From: Leadbetterella sp964489955 | GTDB taxonomy: Bacteria > Bacteroidota > Bacteroidia > Cytophagales > Spirosomataceae | Assembly: GCA_964489955.1 (NCBI GenBank) | Contig: CAZBAV010000003.1 | Coordinates: forward strand, 62,001-126,000 | Length of the DNA: 64,000 nucleotides | Direction of reading: 5' to 3' | In this document: in pieces, positions 7,057-17,173 of the stretch | Layout: every line of letters starts with the position of its first letter | Numbering within the stretch: position 1 is the first letter of the stretch | Position numbers and translations under genes: made by a program | The notes under the pieces: generated by a model | What the model was told of the DNA's origin: nothing | The model's database searches: none | The model's input: only the letters and a program-made list of their open reading frames with translations

Positions 7057-9975
7057 TTACTTGATAATGGCCTTGTAAGCCACATCATGTATACGCTGCC
7101 TTGTTCTATTACGAATAAGCTTTTGGTTGCTTGCCGACGGATACACCCGATTGGATAAGAAGACATAAACCAAGTCTTCTTTGGGATCTACCCATACAGC
7201 TGTACCTGTGAATCCCGTATGACCAAATGTAAGATCAGATGCCGAATTAGATACACTCCCGTCTTCGCCAGACGGCTTATTCCAACCTAAACCCCGATGG
7301 CTAATCTTGGATTGGGATGAGGTGAACAAGTCTATAGTAGGTTTGGAAAAGAAGTTGTGATCATCATAACCTCCACCATTAAGGTTCATTTGCATTAGCT
7401 TGGCCAAATCCCAGGCATTGGAGAACAGTCCCGCATGCCCAGCTACGCCACCAAGTAAAGCTGCATTGGGGTCATGTACAAAACCTTGGATAGCCGTTTT
7501 GCGGAAGTCTCCTGTCATTTCGGTTGGTGCAATAAGCTCTTTATTTATTCTTTCTAATGGGTTGTACCCCATCTTATCTAAGCCCATTGGCACATATAAG
7601 TTTACTCCCAAAAAGGCATCTAGATTTCGACCGACAATTCTTTCAACCATCTTTTGAAGCAGTATTAAACCCAAATCTGAATACACATAACGCTTCCCTG
7701 CCGGAGCAATTAGCGGTGTGTTTCTAATCCACGAAAAGACGGAGTCCTTAACCACGGGGCTTACAGAGAGGTTATCTGCCACTTTATGAAAATGCGGACT
7801 ATCAGTAGACAAATATACGCTTGGGGCATCTTTGGTGTAATCTACAAAAGGTACAAAAGCCTTTAAGCCCGCTTGATGCAAAAGCACCTCTTTTACCGTA
7901 ATGTTCTCTTTATCGCTTTTTGCCAACTCAGGGAGATAATAGGATAGCTTCTTATCGATGTCAATTTTCTTTTGATCGTAAAGCATCATCACAGCCTGTA
8001 TGGTGGATGCCACCTTGGTAATAGACGCCAAGTCATACAAGGTCTGGCGGGTTACGGGGTCTGCATAGTTGTACCGATAATTACCAAATGCCTCATAAAA
8101 CACCACTTTTCCTTTCCTGGCAATTAACACCTGGCAGCCAGGAAACTCCTCATTGTTAATAGCTGTCTGTACTATCCTATTGATTTCAATGAGCTTTGTG
8201 GCGTCCATACCCACTTTGGCAGGCATAGCAAACCCAAGCCGGTTAAAGCCCGGTATGTCAAACCCGTAATCTAGCTTTCCATGTGCAGAAAGTGTGTTTA
8301 CTGGTATTTTTCCATGTGCTCCATTTACTCCAAACAATACGTTCGCCATAGCCATGTAGGCTTCTTCTTGGTCTTCAAACCCACAAACTACTGTCTCAAA
8401 CTCATCAAAAAAATTGAGACTATATGGATTCCCGAACACACACACAACAAGTTTTGTTTTTCTTTGTATATCCCTAAGCATAGAGAGTGTCTCTTCTGTA
8501 ACGCCATAGTCCAGCTTTTCTGAATGCCGCAGCTTATGAATACCCACTATAACCACATCATTTTGACTCACTTCATCCACAATCCGCTTCCAGTCGTTAC
8601 TCCGGGCTGGCTTATCGGTAAGGGTATAAGATCGGGCATTCCCATAAAGCCCTATTGTGCTCTGGAAAAGGTTTTCAGGCTCTGCCCCTACAGAAATAGA
8701 AGCTATAGAAACTGTAGATATTCCCCTTAGTGGAACGATTCCGTGCTCATCCCTGGAAACTGTTATGGCCTTGTTAAATACCTCTTGGGTCAGAATCTCA
8801 TTTTGTGCCGGATGTAGGTCACTTTGTATGGTATTTAGGTTAAGTGGCTTATACGAGTGCAGACCCGCCCAGTATTTGGCCTTTAGGATTTTCCGGACAC
8901 TGGCATCTATTTCCGCCTCTGTAATCCTTCCATCTATAAATGCCTGTAGCATGGTGTCATAGGCTTTTGCCACGTTGGCGGTCTGTAAAAGGATATCATT
9001 TCCCGCCTTAAAAGCCTGAACTTCGGCCTCTCCTACAGGAAAACTTTGTAACAAACCTTTCATATTTAGGGCATCTGTAATAACGAGTCCCTTGAAGCCC
9101 ATATCTCCTTGTAAATAGCCCTTTATAACTTTTTCGGACACAGTAGCCGGATAGTTTTTCCTATCGTCTAATGTCGGCACATTTAAATGGCCTATCATAA
9201 CGGCAGCAATACTATCTTTAATCAAAGCTTTAAAAGGAGCTGCCTCCACATCATCTATCCTGTTCTTGCTATGGTTTAAAACGGGTAAACCATAATGCGA
9301 GTCTATATTTGTGTCTCCATGCCCGGGAAAATGCTTGGCACAAGCCATAACACCTGCTTTCCTATGCCCACGGGCATAAGCCGTAGCCAACTCCGAAACG
9401 GTACTTGCCGATTCCCCAAAAGACCGATAATTAATAACAGGGTTTTGCGGGTTGGAGTTAACATCTGCCACCGGAGCAAAGTTTATATGTACTCCTATAC
9501 GTTTACATTGGGAAGCAATCTCATACCCAATTTTTTCTACCAAAGCAGGATCTTTGGTAGCACCTAAAGTAATGGCCTTCGGGAAAGAATAGGTATTGTT
9601 TAACCTCATGCCCAAGCCCCATTCTGCATCCAGGCCTATAAGTAACGGCACTTTGGAAATACTTTGGTAGCGGTTGGTAAGCTCTGCCTGCTTTATAGCA
9701 TTTCCTTGGAAAAAAGCTATTCCCCCTAAGTTGTACTTCTGGATTTGGCTTTCTACGGTACGGTATTCTGCTTCACTTCTATTAGAATATGTGGCTACCA
9801 TAAATAACTGTCCAATTTTTTCTTCAACAGTCATTTCTGCCAGAATCTTGCTGGCCCAAAGATTATCTTGGTAAACAAGAACTCCGTTTCCAAAACTCTT
9901 GGCCAAGGGCTGAGCCGGAAAAAAGACAAACAACCCGAAAACCAAACCAAAATATTTAACTATATGCTGTACCAC
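7057..9975 (-). CDS. GH3 beta-N-acetylglucosaminidase fused to a serine beta-lactamase-type hydrolase
   Basis: The 972-residue secreted protein starts at a GTG at 9975 (no other in-frame start before an upstream stop) and has a signal peptide. Residues about 40-390 form a NagZ-like GH3 domain with KHFPGHGDTNIDSH (from 214) and the nucleophile region GLVITDALNM (Asp301). A GH3 C-terminal-like part follows. Residues about 590-960 form a class C beta-lactamase/PBP-like domain with the motifs SITK (651-654), YSD (765-767) and HTG (919-921). GH3 enzymes of this type trim GlcNAc from muropeptides and the C-terminal domain may act on peptide or ester bonds, so a role in peptidoglycan turnover is likely. 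The fusion is known in Bacteroidota. Confidence 0.88.
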   Translation of the reverse strand: MVQHIVKYFGLVFGLFVFFPAQPLAKSFGNGVLVYQDNLWASKILAEMTVEEKIGQLFMVATYSNRSEAEYRTVESQIQKYNLGGIAFFQGNAIKQAELTNRYQSISKVPLLIGLDAEWGLGMRLNNTYSFPKAITLGATKDPALVEKIGYEIASQCKRIGVHINFAPVADVNSNPQNPVINYRSFGESASTVSELATAYARGHRKAGVMACAKHFPGHGDTNIDSHYGLPVLNHSKNRIDDVEAAPFKALIKDSIAAVMIGHLNVPTLDDRKNYPATVSEKVIKGYLQGDMGFKGLVITDALNMKGLLQSFPVGEAEVQAFKAGNDILLQTANVAKAYDTMLQAFIDGRITEAEIDASVRKILKAKYWAGLHSYKPLNLNTIQSDLHPAQNEILTQEVFNKAITVSRDEHGIVPLRGISTVSIASISVGAEPENLFQSTIGLYGNARSYTLTDKPARSNDWKRIVDEVSQNDVVIVGIHKLRHSEKLDYGVTEETLSMLRDIQRKTKLVVCVFGNPYSLNFFDEFETVVCGFEDQEEAYMAMANVLFGVNGAHGKIPVNTLSAHGKLDYGFDIPGFNRLGFAMPAKVGMDATKLIEINRIVQTAINNEEFPGCQVLIARKGKVVFYEAFGNYRYNYADPVTRQTLYDLASITKVASTIQAVMMLYDQKKIDIDKKLSYYLPELAKSDKENITVKEVLLHQAGLKAFVPFVDYTKDAPSVYLSTDSPHFHKVADNLSVSPVVKDSVFSWIRNTPLIAPAGKRYVYSDLGLILLQKMVERIVGRNLDAFLGVNLYVPMGLDKMGYNPLERINKELIAPTEMTGDFRKTAIQGFVHDPNAALLGGVAGHAGLFSNAWDLAKLMQMNLNGGGYDDHNFFSKPTIDLFTSSQSKISHRGLGWNKPSGEDGSVSNSASDLTFGHTGFTGTAVWVDPKEDLVYVFLSNRVYPSASNQKLIRNRTRQRIHDVAYKAIIK

Positions 9976-10153
9976 GTAATTCTATCCTAAAAATTAATCT
10001 GCAAAAAAGCACTTTTTTCCAATGAAATAAAAGGAAAAAGAGAAGATTCTGGCCATGCCATCACTTCTTAATGGATATAAAACGTACAGTGTTGCATTAT
10101 GTTTTAGACAGTCCTTGCTCTCATCATAACAGATCCTTTGTGACCTCTATAAT

Positions 10154-13100
10154 CTATGGGCACTCCTCTATTTCAGCTCGAAACACGTTTCCATCACTCA
10201 CCTCAAAACCTGGCAAAAGCTCAATAAAACGAGTTGCAAACTCTTCCCTTTTTCCTTCCACTATTTCCATACTACTAATAATTCCAGGAAAATTGGGGGA
10301 AACAATATTTGATAGGTTTTCCGGCCGCTTTATTTTCTCTGTGATTAAGATTTCTGAAATTGCAATTTCATCCCTTGGTCCCGAATTTACAGTACGCGTG
10401 TCATAATACTGCCAAATTAATTGTACATAATCCTTATCCATTGCCCCTAAAGGAAGTACTATATTATCAAAGGTTTGCGAATGTCCGTTGCTCCCTGAAC
10501 TATACTCGCCACCCAATGGAGTAAACTGGCCAATATCCCCCACTCGGTACAATAGCCTCAGTTTGTACTTCCGACTGTTGGAGGTAATTGTTTGAGCTGT
10601 CCATTTTACATTTATCTCTTGAGAGTTTTTTGTATTTATAGCTACCACAAAAGCTCCCAATTTAGAGCCTGGGTAACCCTCATTTTCTCCTCCTGTATTT
10701 ATAAAGGAAAAGCCATTGGAACCTAAACCATTTATGCGTGTTCCACTAGAAAAGTTATATGCTCCCGTAGTATAAGAAAGCGAGTCTTCTAATGCAGACT
10801 CTCTAGGATTTTCTTCTCTGGGCATATATACAAAAGCCGAGTTAGCGGGGTAACTTCCCGCTGGTTCTGTAGCACTCCAATAGTTGAAATGATAACCACA
10901 TTCGTTTATTGCTTTAGCTAAAGGAAAAGGATTTTCTGAAATCCCAACATACTCAAAGAACGCCTCATAGGTTTTGTTACTTCCTGTATTAATCCAGATT
11001 TCTGGTGTATATATGTCCTCTCCATTATGAAGCCAATGACTAAACTTATATCCCCTTTTCGGCACGGCTGTAATTGGCACAGATATATTCCTGAAGTACT
11101 TGCCAGACCAACTTCTACCATTCATTTCTAAGCCACGAGTAATATCACTATTTATGTCTATAGAGTTAACCCTTACGTGTCCATAGTCTAAGTTTTGGGA
11201 TAAAACTGTTAAATCAAATGTCCCATTGGTTCTAGTTTTTCCATAAATATGGTTATAAATATGGTTAATTCGCGTTTGCACATAATTAGCGACTTCGTTA
11301 CATGTGTTTTCCCATTGTGTTATGTTGTTGTGGGTTTTCCACCGAGCAATATGCTTGGGGGTTTCTGCTGCAAACTTTGTTTTTAAAGATGAAAAAAGTG
11401 CAGAGCCAAAGTCCGGACGGAAGGACGTATTTAACAAATCTGCATAGCGGTTAACAAATTTATCTCTAAATTCATCGTTTTCGAGCAGTTTTAGAAGGAT
11501 ATCCCCGTTGGCCTTGTAACCCAGATCAAAAAAGTCATTATTGCTGGCAGAAGCCTGATCCCCGAGACTTAAATCTGAATCATAAAAGACATACCTCCAT
11601 CTTCCATCCGAGTAACCGCCGTCTGGGTTATAGACATTTCTGGTCCTCCACATCCTTACATTGTTATTTGGCCAGTCTGTATTACCTATATAAAGCTGGG
11701 CAATATGGTAATCTATGAGTCCGTCTATATCTACCAGAGTATTCACATGGGCAAAATACCCAGCACCTGTGGCACTATTGGATAGAATATAGTTTTTTGT
11801 AGACATGTAATGTACATCATCACCTTCTCCAACCTCATCAATACCATTATACACCACTTCCATCAGGTCTAAGTTATCAGGGTCTATTCCATACAATTGC
11901 TGTAAGTAATAGTTATCTATCCTTTCTCGTAGATTATGGATTCCCCAATATTCCCCATTGAGATAAAGTATGGAAGGTTCTGACTTTTGGCTGCCAAACT
12001 TCAGGTGACGGATCCATTCACGCACAAATTCATCCTTGAAAATTATTCTTGTTTGATCATTTCCTGAGTTTCTTAGAATCAAACGTCTATGGAGAACTTG
12101 AGATTCTTTATTGAAAAACGGGTAGTTATCAAAAAAATCTGTGCCATAAAGCCTTAAAGACTTGTACCTACTTTTAGAGCTACATCCGCCATGGAGTCTT
12201 AACTTTATGTTTTGGTTTAGCTTTACTTCATTGTTATCAAAAAATTCGAAGTTTCCACTCCTCTCCCATTCAGATCCTCGCATTCTAAAGTTTCCTGTAG
12301 GACAATCCATAGCAATATTACTAGGATTAGCCGCTCGGAAATCATCAAAAGTTTTTCCTGGTGTATATATACCCGTTTCATAACCAAAGAGATTATTCTC
12401 TTGACTTATTACAGAAGCAACAGGGAAAGTATAGGGATTCTCTCCACTAGTACTATATATGTAAGTATTTGACTTAATGTCACTAGGAAGATATCCCACC
12501 TTTGTAGCCATAGCCCGCACCACTGTCCCCTTACTAATTGGCGAAGTGGGCAAATATGAAGGGTTGAAATCGTTTGTCCCAGAAATCGTACTTATTTGGT
12601 TATCGTCATCGCTTCTGTCATAAACCGCTAAAGGAGAAGAATATACTTGAGTAATATAACTCCTGTAAAGAAGAGCTCCATAAGGGTTACTTGGTAACTG
12701 AGGAAACGAATTTTTATATGAATAAGTGGTTCCTGCTAAGTTTCCGGGACTCGGGTCTGAGCCATCTGTAGTATAAAAAATTTGTGCTCCAGGTTCTGCA
12801 TGCGACAATGACAATGAGAAATTTACAGAAAAGAACCCTCCTTGTTTAGAAAATACTGGTGGGGTCAAAAAACCTTCGTAGGCGTTTGCTTCCACATTTT
12901 GTGTGCCGGGAGAAGCTGGAAAAAAGTACCTCATTTCCCCTAATGTATTCTTACCATAAGAAATGTTGTCTTTTTGGGGTGGAAAGTCTACTTGGTCTAT
13001 AATTGTACCGTTTGGGGCACTAATTACCACAGACTCGCCATCTGTAGAAGACAACGAAAAATCTGTATGGCTTGGGCCGTCTTGGGTATTCCCACTTGCC

Positions 13101-13375
13101 CAGATTATTAAAAATCCATTTGCTGGCAAAACCAATTGACCTGGAGTACTGGCAAAACGAAACTTCTGAGGATTATTACTTTTGTCAGAGATGTAATATT
13201 CAGCCAAATCTATAGAGTAGTTTTCAAGATTTCGTAGCTCTATCCAGTCTGAGTATTTCCCTACATTATCTTGAATAGTGGATATATTTGAGGCCATAAT
13301 CTCATTAATCCTGATGTTTTGGGCATGGCAAAAACTTGCAAAAAACAAGAAAAGTAAAAGTAGTTTTTTCTTCAT
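10154..13375 (-). CDS. Secreted CotH-family protein with lamin-tail and chitobiase-like domains
   Basis: The 1073-residue protein has a signal peptide (ending near FCHAQ). Domains in order: a lamin-tail domain (NIRINEIMASN..DWIELRNL, about residues 20-150); a chitobiase/hexosaminidase C-terminal-like strand pair (GAQIFYTTDGSDPSPG, near 205); and a CotH kinase-like domain (FKDEFVREWIRH, LNGEYWGIHNLRERID, VFYDSDLSLG, about 360-640). Beta-rich segments follow, then a C-terminal FIELLPGFEVSDGNVFRAEI motif like the 3-coathanger stack. CotH proteins are atypical kinases acting on secreted proteins. No C-terminal T9SS sorting domain is recognisable. Target and localisation are inferred as cell surface. 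Confidence 0.8.
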   Translation of the reverse strand: MKKKLLLLFLFFASFCHAQNIRINEIMASNISTIQDNVGKYSDWIELRNLENYSIDLAEYYISDKSNNPQKFRFASTPGQLVLPANGFLIIWASGNTQDGPSHTDFSLSSTDGESVVISAPNGTIIDQVDFPPQKDNISYGKNTLGEMRYFFPASPGTQNVEANAYEGFLTPPVFSKQGGFFSVNFSLSLSHAEPGAQIFYTTDGSDPSPGNLAGTTYSYKNSFPQLPSNPYGALLYRSYITQVYSSPLAVYDRSDDDNQISTISGTNDFNPSYLPTSPISKGTVVRAMATKVGYLPSDIKSNTYIYSTSGENPYTFPVASVISQENNLFGYETGIYTPGKTFDDFRAANPSNIAMDCPTGNFRMRGSEWERSGNFEFFDNNEVKLNQNIKLRLHGGCSSKSRYKSLRLYGTDFFDNYPFFNKESQVLHRRLILRNSGNDQTRIIFKDEFVREWIRHLKFGSQKSEPSILYLNGEYWGIHNLRERIDNYYLQQLYGIDPDNLDLMEVVYNGIDEVGEGDDVHYMSTKNYILSNSATGAGYFAHVNTLVDIDGLIDYHIAQLYIGNTDWPNNNVRMWRTRNVYNPDGGYSDGRWRYVFYDSDLSLGDQASASNNDFFDLGYKANGDILLKLLENDEFRDKFVNRYADLLNTSFRPDFGSALFSSLKTKFAAETPKHIARWKTHNNITQWENTCNEVANYVQTRINHIYNHIYGKTRTNGTFDLTVLSQNLDYGHVRVNSIDINSDITRGLEMNGRSWSGKYFRNISVPITAVPKRGYKFSHWLHNGEDIYTPEIWINTGSNKTYEAFFEYVGISENPFPLAKAINECGYHFNYWSATEPAGSYPANSAFVYMPREENPRESALEDSLSYTTGAYNFSSGTRINGLGSNGFSFINTGGENEGYPGSKLGAFVVAINTKNSQEINVKWTAQTITSNSRKYKLRLLYRVGDIGQFTPLGGEYSSGSNGHSQTFDNIVLPLGAMDKDYVQLIWQYYDTRTVNSGPRDEIAISEILITEKIKRPENLSNIVSPNFPGIISSMEIVEGKREEFATRFIELLPGFEVSDGNVFRAEIEECP

Positions 13376-13835
13376 ATAAGTACTTCTTAATTAAGGTTAT
13401 GGATTTATCCCCCACCTTTTTTAACAGCTTCCGTCTCCAAGTCTTTGAGACTTAAAACACATAAAAAGGAGAACTATAATGTTTAAATTCTATCATTACA
13501 TATCATGGAAATATTTCAGCCATCAGCCGAAATATACTATCAGAAGAAGCGGAAACCATAACTTTTCTCTCAATTTTTTACCCTATGCCAGACGGCTAAA
13601 AGCATATTTTAACTATACATTTCCACCTATTTAGCATAACCAAAAGAGAGTTTCGAAAATATGATACCTCACATTACTTACATTGGTTTAAACCAACCGA
13701 TGTATAATGTATAAAATAAAGAACCACAATACTCATGCCTCGGTGAGATTTTGTTTCGGACTTCGTTACAGCGAACGAGCCATTCTCACACAGAAATCCT
13801 ATCCGAAACAGACAAATCCCTCTCAGAAAACAAGT
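13376..13835. other. 460-bp intergenic region rich in inverted repeats
   Basis: No credible gene. It holds an inverted repeat ATATTTC/GAAATAT near 13511-13534 and a 12-bp perfect palindrome TGGTTTAAACCA at 13684-13695. It also holds an interleaved pair of inverted repeats at 13743-13810, close to the 3' end of the sulfurtransferase gene. Short open frames here overlap these repeats and are not supported. Confidence 0.5.
13743..13810. repeat. Interleaved inverted repeats (possible pseudoknot)
   Basis: GTGAGA (13743-13748) pairs with TCTCAC (13794-13799). TGTTTCGGA (13752-13760) pairs with TCCGAAACA (13802-13810). The two repeats cross rather than nest. A small inner hairpin TCGTT/AACGA (13763-13767, 13774-13778) lies between them. 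In the minus-strand transcript of the sulfurtransferase this would lie in the 3' UTR. Confidence 0.5.
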
Positions 13836-14645
13836 CTAAATGTGAATCCTCCTACTACTCCATTCGCTCCAGGACCCAACATAAAGCTTTGGAACCTGTA
13901 AGCCCGCATAATCCATGGCTAAAATGGTGTGACAGGCTGTAACACCGGACCCGCAGTGTATTATTGCATTCTCTAATGCAGCATATTTCTCTCGGAGTGC
14001 ATCCTTACCAAGGAAAAACCCACCTTGATCAAGATTTGTGGAAAACGGAATATTAATTGTGGTAGGAATATGACCAGCAACAGCATCTAACGGCTCTACA
14101 AGACCCAGGTACCTATCACTAGCACGCACATCTATGATGGAAGAAGCTTCACTTACCACAACTTCCGCCACTTCCTGAATATCAACAGTTGGAAGTAACC
14201 AGGTACTTACGGGGTAGGAATCGACCTCAAGCACAGCTGCCGGCTCCCCTGTTTCTAAAAGGCAACCCGCCTCAATAGCAGCCTGAAATCCCCCATCCAA
14301 AACTTGTACATTTTGGTGACCTACAGCACGAAGCATCCACCAAAAACGGGCAGCAGCATTGGCTCCACTTTGGTGGTCATACACAACCACATGTGTATCT
14401 TTTTGTATACCTAAGCTTGCAAGAACCTTCCCGAATTCCTCAATCGGAGGCAAAGGATGACGTCCTCCCTCTACCGGGTTACCGGTACTTGCCGAAAGCT
14501 GGGTATTTACATCTACATTGCGGGCACTTTTTAAATGCCCTTCCAGAAATTTCTGGTGTGCATCTGGACTGTTACTCGCATCTACAAGAACCACATCCTT
14601 TTTTGTCAGCAGTTCACCAATATTTATAATAGGAGAAAGTTTCAT
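13836..14645 (-). CDS. Sulfurtransferase (thiosulfate/3-mercaptopyruvate type, two rhodanese domains)
   Basis: Cytoplasmic enzyme that moves sulfane sulfur from thiosulfate or mercaptopyruvate to an acceptor such as cyanide or a thiol. The 269-residue protein has an inactive N-terminal rhodanese domain and a catalytic C-terminal one. The C-terminal loop is HCGSGVTA with the catalytic cysteine at residue 231; the CGSGVTA form resembles the mercaptopyruvate type (CG[ST]GVTA). I use the ATG at 14645 (MKLSPIINIGELL) because the 12 residues before it from an upstream start look unrelated to the family. It is a single gene, divergent from the DUF4153 gene. Which sulfur donor it prefers cannot be decided here. 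Confidence 0.88.
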   Translation of the reverse strand: MKLSPIINIGELLTKKDVVLVDASNSPDAHQKFLEGHLKSARNVDVNTQLSASTGNPVEGGRHPLPPIEEFGKVLASLGIQKDTHVVVYDHQSGANAAARFWWMLRAVGHQNVQVLDGGFQAAIEAGCLLETGEPAAVLEVDSYPVSTWLLPTVDIQEVAEVVVSEASSIIDVRASDRYLGLVEPLDAVAGHIPTTINIPFSTNLDQGGFFLGKDALREKYAALENAIIHCGSGVTACHTILAMDYAGLQVPKLYVGSWSEWSSRRIHI

Positions 14646-14730
14646 GTAGTAAAATTTGCAAAACTTTCTGGAAATCTGCAAATTCTCACGATAAGATTTT
14701 CTTTACTACTTTATCTAAAGCGTCATGCTA

Positions 14731-14748
14731 CTGTAACTTCTGTTACAG
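14731..14748. promoter_or_regulatory. Palindrome, possible operator
   Basis: CTGTAAC-TTCT-GTTACAG is a perfect 7-bp inverted repeat with a 4-bp centre. It lies between the divergent sulfurtransferase and DUF4153 genes. The spacing suits a Crp/Fnr-type dimer, but it could also be a small hairpin. Confidence 0.35.
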
Positions 14749-14842
14749 AAGGGAGCAATACATTCTATCAAAAAAACCTATAACTAGCAGGATAGCAAGT
14801 AAAAAGACCTATTATTGTAGAAAGAAAACGCAGCTCCCAATT

Positions 14843-16531
14843 ATGAAGCTAAAAATAAACCAACAGCAGATATACAATGCTATCGTTAGGTTCCCCATTA
14901 CGCTACTATCCAGTCTCGGGGCGACCGTTTTTGCATTAATAAAAATACAAAATTCCGAGATCGGAAACGACCCTTATTTTTTCACCTGCTTATTAGGGGT
15001 ATCTGTAGCATTTGGGGTAGAAATCGGTTCCGAACAACGAAGAATAACAAAATGGAAACAAGCCCTCGTGATAACCTTCGTTTTAGGTCTATTCTATTTT
15101 TTTGTGGTTAAAGAAGCATCCCAGTTATTTCAAAATGAACAAGTCACTATTCGAACGATAATAGCTCTGCTTATAGCACACCTTTTTGTTTCTTTTTCAC
15201 CATTTTTGAACTCCAATGAGGGCTTTTGGTCCTATAATAAGCATCTATTTTTAACTATCCTTACTTCGTTTTTGTACACTGTTACGCTCAGCATAGGCTT
15301 ACTTTTAGCAATTCAGGGAGTGGGAAGTTTGTTTGACATCCAGATCTCTTCTAAAACCTATCCTTCTATGTGGGTAATACTAAATGGATTTTTGAATACC
15401 GTAATTTTCACTTCTAAGTTCCCCAAATTAGATGAATTAGACCACAGCTACCCCAAAGGCCTAAAGTATTTCACGCTATACGTTCTCTTACCTCTGGTTT
15501 CAGTTTATTTATTGATCTTATTTGCCTACGAAATCAAAATCATAAGCTCTTGGCAGCTACCCGTAGGTTGGGTAAGTATGATGGTTCTGGCTAGTGCTGT
15601 TTTGGGTATTTTTGCTTTCTTACTTCTTTTTCCAATAAAAAGCCAAAATACGTGGGTAGCCCGTTTTTCTCGTATTTATTATCGGTTATTAATACCACTC
15701 ATAGCCTTACTTTTTGTAGCCATTTATACCCGTGTAAATCAATATGGTTTAACAGAATCTCGCTTTTTTGTGGTGGTTCTTGCATTTTGGTTATTGGGAA
15801 TTACCCTATACTTTCTTTTTAGAGACAATATCAAAATTATACCCATAAGCTTAAGTATAGTGGCCTTTTTTGCCGCTTTTGGTCCATTTAGTGCGTTTAA
15901 TGTTTCTTTGAAAAACCAGACCAAACGGTTTAATGAGGTTCTTAACTCCAACAATCTCCTGGTAAATAAAAAAATCTCTTATTCTGGTAAAAAAACAATA
16001 TCTGACAAAGATGCTGACAAGTTACATGCGGCAGTAGAGTATTTGGCCTCGAATTCTCCACAAACATTGACTTCTGTAGTTAAAGGCAAGATAGACCCAA
16101 AAAATGCTCAATTTTCTATCGTTTCTGATTTTTACAAACGAACAGGTCTGCCTAAGCAGGTAAACAAGCAGATTTATGACTACCAAGGCTTTGGCGTAAA
16201 GAGTACCGAGCAAATGCATATTGGTGGATATGACCTAATGTCTCGCTTTTCCTACTATAAGAATTCTGAAAATCAAACCATCGGTTCCAACAAAGTAAAA
16301 TTTAATGTGGCAGACTATAAATGCCGTATTGTTTTTGACGGATCAGAAACCCTGGATATAAATTTAGAAAACCTGAAGTCCTTTCATACCTATGACCTAA
16401 ACCCAGACTCACTTTCGTTTATCGGGGAATCTAAAAACTGGAAAGTGAAGCTCCTGATAGAATCCGGCACTCTGCGTGACGGAAAAGTAGACAATCTGTA
16501 CGGCTGGATAATGACCAAGAAGAAAGACTAG
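14843..16531 (+). CDS. DUF4153 integral membrane protein
   Basis: The 562-residue protein has about ten hydrophobic helices in its first 370 residues and a soluble C-terminal part (about 375-562). The opening FPITLLSSLGATVFALIKI and the acidic GVEIGSEQRRITKWKQA loop fit the DUF4153 family. That family is widespread in Bacteroidota and has no established biochemical role. It is transcribed alone, divergent from the sulfurtransferase. It is probably in the inner membrane. Confidence 0.75.
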   Translation: MKLKINQQQIYNAIVRFPITLLSSLGATVFALIKIQNSEIGNDPYFFTCLLGVSVAFGVEIGSEQRRITKWKQALVITFVLGLFYFFVVKEASQLFQNEQVTIRTIIALLIAHLFVSFSPFLNSNEGFWSYNKHLFLTILTSFLYTVTLSIGLLLAIQGVGSLFDIQISSKTYPSMWVILNGFLNTVIFTSKFPKLDELDHSYPKGLKYFTLYVLLPLVSVYLLILFAYEIKIISSWQLPVGWVSMMVLASAVLGIFAFLLLFPIKSQNTWVARFSRIYYRLLIPLIALLFVAIYTRVNQYGLTESRFFVVVLAFWLLGITLYFLFRDNIKIIPISLSIVAFFAAFGPFSAFNVSLKNQTKRFNEVLNSNNLLVNKKISYSGKKTISDKDADKLHAAVEYLASNSPQTLTSVVKGKIDPKNAQFSIVSDFYKRTGLPKQVNKQIYDYQGFGVKSTEQMHIGGYDLMSRFSYYKNSENQTIGSNKVKFNVADYKCRIVFDGSETLDINLENLKSFHTYDLNPDSLSFIGESKNWKVKLLIESGTLRDGKVDNLYGWIMTKKKD

Positions 16532-16554
16532 ACACCCGGTTTAGGAAATCTGAC

Positions 16555-17130
16555 TTAGTGTTTTTCGAACCACTTTTTTAGGTCTAAACTATCCATCTCT
16601 ATAGATACATCGCCCCATTTTTCGGTGGGGCTGTCGTAAACAATAATTGGGAGATTAGCCGTGTGGGTAGACTTTACCAGCAACTTATAACTTGGTTCGT
16701 TTTCTTGATAAAATTGCAGTTTCGCAATATAGAAACCTTTGGCAGATTCCAGCGGCTTCATTTCCAAAGGAACGTTATCCAGGTACTGGTTTTTTAATAC
16801 AAATGATTGGTTTAGCGAATCTCTCTTCGTGATAAAAAACGTATATTCTTCGCCTCCAACATTAATAATTACCGAATCTCTAAAAAAATGAAAACTAGAG
16901 CGTTCCATCCAGTCGGATGGCGAATACAAAACATACTCACCCTTGTACTTATGGAGCGAGATATAGAAGTTTTCGTCTTGAATTTCCATAAGTCTTTGGG
17001 CGTCCAATGTACTTCGGTCGTTGTCAAAATAAATCCTAGCTATTTTGCCTTCCGCAATCATAGTCTTAGAATTATCCTCTTTACATCCTAGTAAAAAGGC
17101 CCCAATAAAATATATTAAAAGTGTCTTCAT
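16555..17130 (-). CDS. Putative lipoprotein of unknown function
   Basis: The 191-residue protein starts MKTLLIYFIGAFLLGCKEDN, a short signal with a lipobox ending in Cys16. The mature part is beta-rich and hydrophilic with no motif I recognise. It lies convergent with the DUF4153 gene (23 bp between stops) and divergent from the ABC-F gene. A conserved role cannot be proposed from the sequence. Confidence 0.6.
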   Translation of the reverse strand: MKTLLIYFIGAFLLGCKEDNSKTMIAEGKIARIYFDNDRSTLDAQRLMEIQDENFYISLHKYKGEYVLYSPSDWMERSSFHFFRDSVIINVGGEEYTFFITKRDSLNQSFVLKNQYLDNVPLEMKPLESAKGFYIAKLQFYQENEPSYKLLVKSTHTANLPIIVYDSPTEKWGDVSIEMDSLDLKKWFEKH

Positions 17131-17173
17131 TATGCCAAAGATTTTAATAACCTATCTAAGTTAATAGGTTCTT

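Noticed and set aside
13707..13942. Short overlapping open frames before the sulfurtransferase
   Set aside because: They span inverted repeats and run into the antisense of a real gene.
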